A stretch of DNA of 45,963 nucleotides. Source: Planctomycetota bacterium. Its GTDB lineage: Bacteria > Planctomycetota > PLA2 > JAEUHO01. The notes beneath the pieces are model-generated. The model had not been told where the DNA came from. It searched no databases and saw nothing but the letters and a program-made list of their open reading frames with translations. The stretch covers positions 1 to 45,963 of the forward strand of contig JANQJW010000054.1 of assembly GCA_028281445.1 (NCBI GenBank), in the 5' to 3' direction. Positions 40,560 through 45,963 of the stretch are shown here, in pieces (the first letter of the stretch is position 1; each line of letters starts with the position of its first letter). The position numbers and the translations under genes were made by a program.

Positions 40560-43500
40560 ATGGATGGATTCCGACCTCACCTAGTAACACCGAGTCGAAG
40601 TTCTACAGGCGCCTCGGTCGATCGTTCGAGGGGATTCGCCCGAGGGCCTGGTCCGGGCATGCGTCCGGTCAGTTCGCGCGAGATCCTCTCGCCGCCGGAC
40701 TCGGTACCTCCGTGGGCAACGCGCCGGTCGTTCATGACCGGTGGCGGGGTGTCTTCGCACGAGAACAGACTCTCGGAACTCAAGCCCGTGACGGCACCGA
40801 TGCAGAGCATCGATTCCCTACCGTCAGCACCCACGCCCCAGGAACTGGACGAGCTACACGCTCGGCCGCCTGGAGAGACGGTCCCTGGCACAGCTCCGAG
40901 CGGTGCGAGCCTCGAATCGCAGGCGGCCCAGATCAGCTCGGAGCTGACCGCGCTGGCTAGCGCTCCTTCACCCGGCGGCCTGTCTGTGGCGCCGCCCGCG
41001 CTTGTTGCGGGAACCGGCGGAGGACAAGGCACTTCGGACTGGAACTCCAGAGCTGCGGGAGGACCCTCTCATGCTGGGTCCTCGATAACCCCACGGACGC
41101 TCACCGGAACCCCAGAGCGTGAGCAGGGTCAGGCGCCGGCACTACTCGCGCCACCGGGCGACGCCGGAGTGAGTTCGGCAGCCTCGAAGAGCCAGGGAGT
41201 CACCAAGCAGTCCTTCGGGGAGCCGGCGCCTTCCTCATACGCTGCAACTCGTGACGTGCCACACGCGCCTAGCGCCGCAGCGGTCTCACGTCTGATTGCA
41301 ACAGAGTCGCAGTGGGTAGGCCTGGCTGCAGCCCCAGGCTCTCGCGCGGACGCGACCGGCAGCCCGAACGTCGTTGAGTCATTCGGGGCGCACCGAGCCA
41401 CCGCGAGTCCCCCAGGCCTGGGCCAAACTTCGCTGAGCGCGGTCCATCCGAGTTCGCAGTTGCAGTCGGGCCGTCCCGGTGGCGGGGCCGATCATCGGAT
41501 GCAGCGCGTGATAGGAGCCACCGCGCCCTATGACACCGCCGCGCGAAACGCCATGGCTGCAGCCGACGCAGTAGAGAGAGCCCTGTTTCACCGCATTGAC
41601 GTCGCAAAGGACTACCTGACAGCGGTCAGACAAGCCGAGAAGATGAGGCCAGAGACGAGCGTCGCTGCCGAGCGCCAGGCCGCCGCGTACCGAGTAATAG
41701 AACTCGCCAAGAAGATCGAGCAGGCACGAGAGGACTCGGGTCTTGATGCCAAGCGAGCTCTGAGAGACCTGACGGCACAGCACACTGCCGCCCAGGAGAG
41801 GCTCCAAGCGCTCCGCGCTGAGGAAGAAGAGGTTCTAGAGGGCGAGCACGGCCTACAGCAGGCCTGGCAAGCCCTCAAGAACGCTGAGGCAATGGAGATG
41901 ATGGCCGCTGGGCAGCTCTCCAGGGCAGAGGCCGACTATCGATTGGCTGCCCTCAAGCTTCGGGAGGCGCTGCAAGAGGCCGGCGAGGCGGGCGGCGATG
42001 CCTTGCAGCGTGCCATCGAAGCGGTCGCCCGCGAGGCACGCCGTCTAGCCCGCGCACGCGCGAAGGCGCAGCGTCGCGCGGCCTATGGCATCAGCGCCAC
42101 GCTGGAAGTTCGCCGCCTTCTGCGCGTGAGCGATCGTAGAGTCCGCGACGCGGATCGGGGAGCAAGGCGCGATTTCGCAGACTACCACCGCGTCGAGAGC
42201 GAGCTTGCGAGCGGCAAGATCTCACGGGAGCAGGCGCGTGAGGCGCACTGGCTAAGGGACATGCGGTCGCGTGCAGCGACCGAGAGCTTCATCGCCGGAC
42301 TCCGGTACAAGATACAACAACTCACACACCTCGAGGCGAAGGCAGAGCGGGGTGAGAAGCTGACGCCGGCAGAGCGTGCCCAGATGCGTGCCTACAAGCG
42401 GCGATCGAAGCAGACGAAGACCGCACTTGCTGCAGCGAGGAGTCGCTTGGCCCGACTGCGGCAGTGGGCCGACGAGCGGTGGGCAGACCACATGCGAGAC
42501 TACGCAGCGCGAGAAGCGCGTCTCGGCGAGTCACCTACCCAGGAAGAGATCAGCAAGTGGAGAGCCAACGAGGTCGAGAAGAGGCGCCGCAGACGTGAGG
42601 AAGTAACGGCGGAGTACAAGGAACTCGCCGAGAAGTTCCGGACGGAAGGAAGTCTATCCAAGGAGGAAATGGAGCGCCTCGACGAGCTCCAGAAGCTCCT
42701 AATGACACTGGACGCTGAGGACCGGGCGGAGTGGTGTAAGAACTGTGAAGAGGTCAAGTGTCCGCACGAGTGTCCAGATGAGTGCGACTGCTTCCCAGTG
42801 CCACCGCCCGCGCCGCCTGACCCGGATGAAGATGAGGACCTGTCACCGGAAGAGAAGAAGAAGAAAGAAGAGGAAGAGCGCAAGAAGGCCGAGGAGGAGA
42901 GGCGCAAGGGCGGCAAGGGAACGTCGACGTCGAAGCATGCCAAGCCCATCCAGGAAGACCACGGGATCGGCACGCCAGTTCTGTTGCCAGTCGAGGGCGA
43001 GGACGAAGTCCCACCGGACTCGCGGGCGGACGACCAAGACGAGCGGGGGCATGACCACGCGGGCGTGGACTCGGCGGAAGGCGCCACAGGCCAAGGACTC
43101 TCCCCTTCGGGAGCGCAGGCTACCAATGCCGTGGCGGCTTCGCCTTCCAAGGACGACGAAACTCACACGGTCGTCGTGCAAGCTTCAGTACCACCCGAAC
43201 AACCAACGCCACCCACGCCGCCTCCGGCACCGCCGGCTCAACCTGCGGGCAGCCTGCCTCCCCAGCGATCCAAGTCGACCGAGGTGAACTCCCCGCCGCC
43301 GCTGCGCGTCGACGAAGGCAGCCGGAGCGTGGAGGGCGGAGCTGCAAGAACTCCCGAGTCGGTCCCGGTGCCCGCCCCCCCGCCCAAGGCTGCGACGGAC
43401 ACGCGAACAGCGCCGATCGTACTGATGCCAGATCAGGCGCGCCCGCCTCGGGTACAGGTGCCGCCGAAGGACCCCTGCAAGACCATGGTCGGTCCCAAGG

Positions 43501-44462
43501 CCATCGACAAGAGAGTTGCTGAGATCCAGACGGCCATTGATGAGGCCGGAGGCGACGCGGCCAACCAGGGCAACGTTCTGTACGAGAAGCTGGCGAAGAA
43601 AGCGCGCGACGAGGCGCTCAAGATACCCTACATGTACTCGGACGTTCCTATCGAAGACATCACGGCAGAGTTGAGTCGTGCGGTCGAAGCAGCCATCAAG
43701 CTCATTGACAAGGTGATGGACGCGCCTTTGGACATCGCCATCAAGGCAATCCTGGGGCTCGTTGCGTCGGCCTTCCCAGGGTGCTACGCCTCTGTCGTCG
43801 CAAAGCTGGTGGAGCTCGGGACCATTCTCACAAACCTCGGTGATGACGCAGAAGCACAGATCAAGAGCCTGCTGGAGAAGCTCCCGGTCGCAGCGTCCAT
43901 CATCAAGCTCATCATCAACCTCATCAAGCTGGCGCAGCGCCTCAACATCGTGGCGACTCTGGCGCGCAAGCTCCGTGACCTCAAGAAGTTGCTTCCAGGC
44001 AACAAGGGCCCACGAGTGGACGCCAGTGGGTCCGGCGGCGGCAGCACACCAACAGGGGGGCCGACCGGAAAGGGAAAGCCCGATGACAAGCGCTCACCCT
44101 CTAAGGTCCCACCCAAGTACCGAAAGCTCCGGCAGGACTACCTTGATGATCTCCGGGACATTGGGCGGCAGAACGAACAGTGGCTACGCGACGGGCGAAG
44201 CGCAAAGTGGCGAGCGCACGAGGCCTACCGGCTACGCAAGGAAGCCAGGCTGCGCGCGCGCGGGCGCATGGACCCTGAGGATGTCGCAACACTAGAGGCG
44301 CGAGACATGAGGAAGTATGGACATCCAGATGGGCCGACGTTTGAAGAAACACTGCAGCGGGGAAGAGACGAAGGGTATGTTGGTGACGATCTGTACGAAG
44401 CGGTCGTAGCATCATCTCAGCGCTCCGATGGAAGCTACAGGCCGCCGCGCACGGGAGACTGA
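40560..44462 (+). CDS. Giant modular protein, polymorphic toxin-like
   Basis: A 1300-residue multidomain protein. Residues 1-330 are Pro/Gly/Ser-rich and likely disordered. Residues 330-720 are a charged coiled coil (AYRVIELAKKIEQAREDSGL, KALRDL-type heptads). Near 725-745 is a Cys cluster, CKNCEEVKCPHECPDECDC, then acidic Lys/Glu and Pro-rich linkers to about 970. A hydrophobic helical segment (about 1035-1145: IKAILGLVASAFPG, AASIIKLIINLIKLAQRLNI) precedes a Gly/Ser linker and a conserved-looking C-terminal domain (about 1185-1300) with MRKYGHPDGPTFEETLQRG and YEAVVASSQRSD. This order resembles polymorphic toxins: delivery region, pre-toxin helices, variable toxin tip. There is no signal peptide. 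GTG 40557 or ATG 40560 are possible starts. The toxin idea is inference. Confidence 0.72.
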   Translation: MDGFRPHLVTPSRSSTGASVDRSRGFARGPGPGMRPVSSREILSPPDSVPPWATRRSFMTGGGVSSHENRLSELKPVTAPMQSIDSLPSAPTPQELDELHARPPGETVPGTAPSGASLESQAAQISSELTALASAPSPGGLSVAPPALVAGTGGGQGTSDWNSRAAGGPSHAGSSITPRTLTGTPEREQGQAPALLAPPGDAGVSSAASKSQGVTKQSFGEPAPSSYAATRDVPHAPSAAAVSRLIATESQWVGLAAAPGSRADATGSPNVVESFGAHRATASPPGLGQTSLSAVHPSSQLQSGRPGGGADHRMQRVIGATAPYDTAARNAMAAADAVERALFHRIDVAKDYLTAVRQAEKMRPETSVAAERQAAAYRVIELAKKIEQAREDSGLDAKRALRDLTAQHTAAQERLQALRAEEEEVLEGEHGLQQAWQALKNAEAMEMMAAGQLSRAEADYRLAALKLREALQEAGEAGGDALQRAIEAVAREARRLARARAKAQRRAAYGISATLEVRRLLRVSDRRVRDADRGARRDFADYHRVESELASGKISREQAREAHWLRDMRSRAATESFIAGLRYKIQQLTHLEAKAERGEKLTPAERAQMRAYKRRSKQTKTALAAARSRLARLRQWADERWADHMRDYAAREARLGESPTQEEISKWRANEVEKRRRRREEVTAEYKELAEKFRTEGSLSKEEMERLDELQKLLMTLDAEDRAEWCKNCEEVKCPHECPDECDCFPVPPPAPPDPDEDEDLSPEEKKKKEEEERKKAEEERRKGGKGTSTSKHAKPIQEDHGIGTPVLLPVEGEDEVPPDSRADDQDERGHDHAGVDSAEGATGQGLSPSGAQATNAVAASPSKDDETHTVVVQASVPPEQPTPPTPPPAPPAQPAGSLPPQRSKSTEVNSPPPLRVDEGSRSVEGGAARTPESVPVPAPPPKAATDTRTAPIVLMPDQARPPRVQVPPKDPCKTMVGPKAIDKRVAEIQTAIDEAGGDAANQGNVLYEKLAKKARDEALKIPYMYSDVPIEDITAELSRAVEAAIKLIDKVMDAPLDIAIKAILGLVASAFPGCYASVVAKLVELGTILTNLGDDAEAQIKSLLEKLPVAASIIKLIINLIKLAQRLNIVATLARKLRDLKKLLPGNKGPRVDASGSGGGSTPTGGPTGKGKPDDKRSPSKVPPKYRKLRQDYLDDLRDIGRQNEQWLRDGRSAKWRAHEAYRLRKEARLRARGRMDPEDVATLEARDMRKYGHPDGPTFEETLQRGRDEGYVGDDLYEAVVASSQRSDGSYRPPRTGD

Positions 44463-44467
44463 GAACA

Positions 44468-44683
44468 TTGAGTGACTACACGGCGTACAGAGCAATGCAA
44501 CTCACGTGGCGGGGAACGGATGACGCAGACTTCCCGTACTCCACGGTGTACGAAGGGAAGCACCTCCTTCTGCGCGTGAACGACTGGCCGGACGAACCCT
44601 ATCTCTACACAATGGTGGTCGATGGTAGGGAGGTCTTGGAATTGGAGGAGTGGCCGCCTGCATGGCGACGACCGCGCGTCTGA
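44468..44683 (+). CDS. Small acidic protein, candidate immunity protein
   Basis: A 71-residue protein starting at TTG 44468, five bases after the stop of the giant gene; a later in-frame ATG is possible. It is soluble and acidic: MSDYTAYRAMQLTWRGTDDA, HLLLRVNDWPDEPYLYTMVV and ELEEWPPAWRRPRV. Small size, acidity and position directly after a modular protein with a variable-looking C-terminus are the usual signs of a polymorphic-toxin immunity gene. It has no recognised family. The IS3 element begins 17 bases beyond its stop. Confidence 0.6.
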   Translation: MSDYTAYRAMQLTWRGTDDADFPYSTVYEGKHLLLRVNDWPDEPYLYTMVVDGREVLELEEWPPAWRRPRV

Positions 44684-44700
44684 GCTTGAGTGGCGGACAC

Positions 44701-44724
44701 TGAGCCGCCCCCGGTAGCCGTGCC
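44701..44724 (+). repeat. IS3 left terminal inverted repeat
   Basis: TGAGCCGCCCCCGGTAGCCG plus TGCC matches the opposite end over nearly all of 24 bases. It lies six bases from the orfB stop, so the IS is compact. Confidence 0.75.
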
Positions 44725-44729
44725 ACTTT

Positions 44730-45596
44730 CTAACTCGTAGCCGGCGCCAGTTCCCATGCCTGCCGAGGCTGGCTGAGCGGAGCGAAGCGTGCCTCGGCAG
44801 GCATCCTCGTTTCTGGTGCCGGCGGCCGATAGCCCAGCGAGCTGTGCGGCCGGAAGTGATTGTACTCGTCGCGCCACCAGCCGATCAACACGCGCGCTTC
44901 CTCCAACGTGTAGAAGATCTCGCGATCCAGAAGCTCGTCGCGCAACTTGCCGTTGAAGCTCTCGTTGTAGCCATTCTCCCACGGCGAGCCCGGCTCGATG
45001 AAGAGCGTCCTCACGTCGAGCCGAGCCAGCCACTCCCGTATCGCGATGGCCGTGAGCTCGGGGCCGTTGTCCGAGCGGATGTGGCCGGGAACGCCGCGCT
45101 CGATGAACAGCCGCTCGAGCGCTTCGAGTACGTCGTCAGCATTCAGCCTCCGGGCTACCTCGATCGCCAGGCACTCCCGCGTGTACTCGTCGATGATGGT
45201 CAGCATCCGCAACGGGCGGCCGTCGTGCGTGCGGTCGAACACGAAGTCGTAGCTCCACACGTGGTCCCTGTGCTCCGGCCGCAGCCGGATGCACGAGCCA
45301 TCGCTCAGCCACAAACGGCCCCTCTTGGGCTGCTTCCGAGGCACCTTCAAGCCCTCCCTGCGCCAGATGCGCTGCACGCGCTTGTGGTTCACCGGCAAGC
45401 CCTCGCGCTTCAAGAGCGCCGTGATGCGCCGGTAGCCGTAGCGCCCGAACTGGCACGCCAACTCGATGATCCGCGCTACCAGGCGTTTCTCGAAGGTGCT
45501 CGGCTTCGGCTCCTCGCGCTGCGTCGTGCGCGGCTGTCCCAGCACCTTGCAGGCACGACGCTCCGATACCCCCAGCACTCTCTGGACGCGCCGCAC
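44730..45596 (-). CDS. IS3 transposase OrfB (DDE integrase domain)
   Basis: The catalytic half of an IS3-family transposase. The HTH_21-like region [20 protein letters not shown] is followed by the integrase core. DDE residues are the Asp in VWSYDFVFD, the Asp in IRSDNGPEL and the Glu in [14 protein letters not shown], with the DDE spacing typical of IS3. The stand-alone open frame begins GTG 45596 ([15 protein letters not shown]), but the natural product is expected to be an OrfAB fusion made by a -1 frameshift at 45626-45632; that shift reads straight into this frame. No frameshift or stop interrupts the catalytic domain, so the element may be active. Confidence 0.93.
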   Translation of the reverse strand: MRRVQRVLGVSERRACKVLGQPRTTQREEPKPSTFEKRLVARIIELACQFGRYGYRRITALLKREGLPVNHKRVQRIWRREGLKVPRKQPKRGRLWLSDGSCIRLRPEHRDHVWSYDFVFDRTHDGRPLRMLTIIDEYTRECLAIEVARRLNADDVLEALERLFIERGVPGHIRSDNGPELTAIAIREWLARLDVRTLFIEPGSPWENGYNESFNGKLRDELLDREIFYTLEEARVLIGWWRDEYNHFRPHSSLGYRPPAPETRMPAEARFAPLSQPRQAWELAPATS

Positions 45597-45622
45597 GGTC
45601 GCCCGCCGGCACTGGGGGCTGC

Positions 45623-45898
45623 TCAGTTTCCCTTGGCCGCCTCCTTCAAGATGGCGTTGTCCAGGTGCGCTTCAGCGAGCAGCTTCTTGAGCCGGGCGTT
45701 CTCCCGATCCAACTCCTTCAACCGCTTGGCCTGGTCGACCTTGAGGCCGCCGTACTCCTTGCGCCAGCCGTAGTACGTATTCGTGGTGACGCCCAGCTTC
45801 TTGCATACGGCGCCCGTCGAGAGCCCTCGCGCGAGCTCGACCTCCGCCTCGCGGAGCTTGCGGATGATCTGCTCCGTCGAATAGCGCTTCCTTGCCAT
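45623..45898 (-). CDS. IS3 transposase OrfA (helix-turn-helix)
   Basis: A 91-residue DNA-binding protein, [20 protein letters not shown], with the [23 protein letters not shown] and a leucine-zipper region ([20 protein letters not shown]). It binds the IS ends and in IS3 elements joins OrfB by frameshifting. ATG 45898 has AGGAGG upstream. The stop TGA is at 45625-45623, right after the slippery heptamer. Confidence 0.92.
   Translation of the reverse strand: MARKRYSTEQIIRKLREAEVELARGLSTGAVCKKLGVTTNTYYGWRKEYGGLKVDQAKRLKELDRENARLKKLLAEAHLDNAILKEAAKGN
45626..45632 (-). promoter_or_regulatory. G-GGA-AAC slippery heptamer for -1 frameshift
   Basis: The minus strand reads AAG GGA AAC TGA in the orfA frame. 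G-GGA-AAC has the X-XXY-YYZ form. A -1 slip there gives CTG AGC AGC and continues in frame into orfB through GTG CGG CGC at 45596. The heptamer lies directly before the stop, as expected. Confidence 0.75.
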
Positions 45899-45938
45899 CA
45901 GAACCTCCTGTGGGGACACGGACTGTATTCCAGAGTCC

Positions 45939-45963
45939 GGCACGGCTACAGGGGGTCAGCTCA
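45939..45963 (-). repeat. IS3 right terminal inverted repeat
   Basis: Reverse complement starts TGAGCTGACCCCCTGTAGCC and ends GTGCC. It matches the left end and ends exactly at the window edge. Confidence 0.75.

Larger units (their letters stand above)
44701..45963 (-). mobile_element. IS3-family insertion sequence, apparently complete
   Basis: A 1263-bp element bounded by imperfect inverted repeats TGAGCCGCCCCCGGTAGCCG (44701 onward) and TGAGCTGACCCCCTGTAGCC (reverse strand from 45963). Both ends start TGA and share GTAGCCGTGCC at a 1-base offset. It encodes orfA and orfB on the minus strand with a frameshift heptamer between them. The window ends at its last base, so target duplication cannot be checked. 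Insertion lies immediately downstream of the candidate immunity gene. Confidence 0.85.

Noticed and set aside
35650..44683. Whole island as a prophage
   Set aside because: No terminase, portal, capsid, tail or integrase was recognised. Small beta proteins and a lipoprotein could be phage-like, but this is not enough.

Overview
The window is about 46 kb of high-GC bacterial DNA. It reads as a Gram-negative, probably Planctomycetota-like or Myxococcota-like environmental bacterium. The grounds are a type IV pilus assembly cluster, lipobox-anchored OmpA-family proteins, a SpoIIE-type phosphatase, TPR and peptidase-MA-like secreted proteins, and an oligotroph-style set of acyl-CoA genes. The assignment is inference from gene content; there is no rRNA or other phylogenetic marker here. 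No tRNA, rRNA or CRISPR array was seen.

Left part (1-10.8 kb): a type IV pilus and cell-envelope block, nearly all on the minus strand. In transcription order it runs pilT, pilB, pilC, a membrane TPR protein, then a prepilin cut by the left window edge. Upstream lie two OmpA-family lipoproteins, a prepilin peptidase with an unusual inserted domain, a sugar N-acyltransferase and a PilZ protein. pilT and the prepilin each carry an upstream site with the same TCAAG...GCCGATAG layout, like a sigma-28 promoter.

Middle (10.9-35.6 kb): housekeeping and metabolism. This includes ssb, a small glucose-6-phosphate isomerase, a TPR protein, a tandem pair of secreted HExxH metallopeptidases, an acyl-CoA synthetase and an M28 peptidase. 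Two acyl-CoA dehydrogenases flank the B12-binding mutase subunit and its MeaB-type chaperone. Then come rhomboid, 3-hydroxyacyl-CoA dehydrogenase, thiolase, a hexuloisomerase-like SIS protein coupled to PyrK, a Nudix-HD fusion, ArgS, a small cytochrome c, an RsbU-like phosphatase and a D-cysteine desulfhydrase-like enzyme. The acyl-CoA genes together suggest oxidation of short or branched acyl-CoA and propionyl-CoA. Intergenic gaps here carry two families of hairpin repeats. One has a fixed ACAAG/CTTGT loop with covarying stems and sits mostly between convergent genes. The other is a roughly 100-bp cruciform-like element found just 3' of two genes.

Right part (35.6-44.7 kb): an accessory island of mostly unrecognised genes. 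A divergent operon (DUF1360-like membrane protein, coiled-coil lipoprotein, PAS protein) faces a sigma factor and a zinc-finger anti-sigma-like protein. Then follow two paralogous ~120-aa probable beta-domain proteins, a Cys-cluster protein, a 1300-aa modular protein and a 71-aa protein. The last two look like a polymorphic toxin and its immunity protein. Between the first two small genes is an 18-bp hairpin with a GUGA tetraloop. This sigma/anti-sigma, structural pair, Cys protein and giant-effector locus is the best candidate for an undescribed system.

Right edge (44.70-45.96 kb): one IS3-family element, apparently complete, with recognisable terminal inverted repeats and a G-GGA-AAC slippery heptamer just before the orfA stop. 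The window ends exactly at its right inverted repeat, so the edge may be a contig break.
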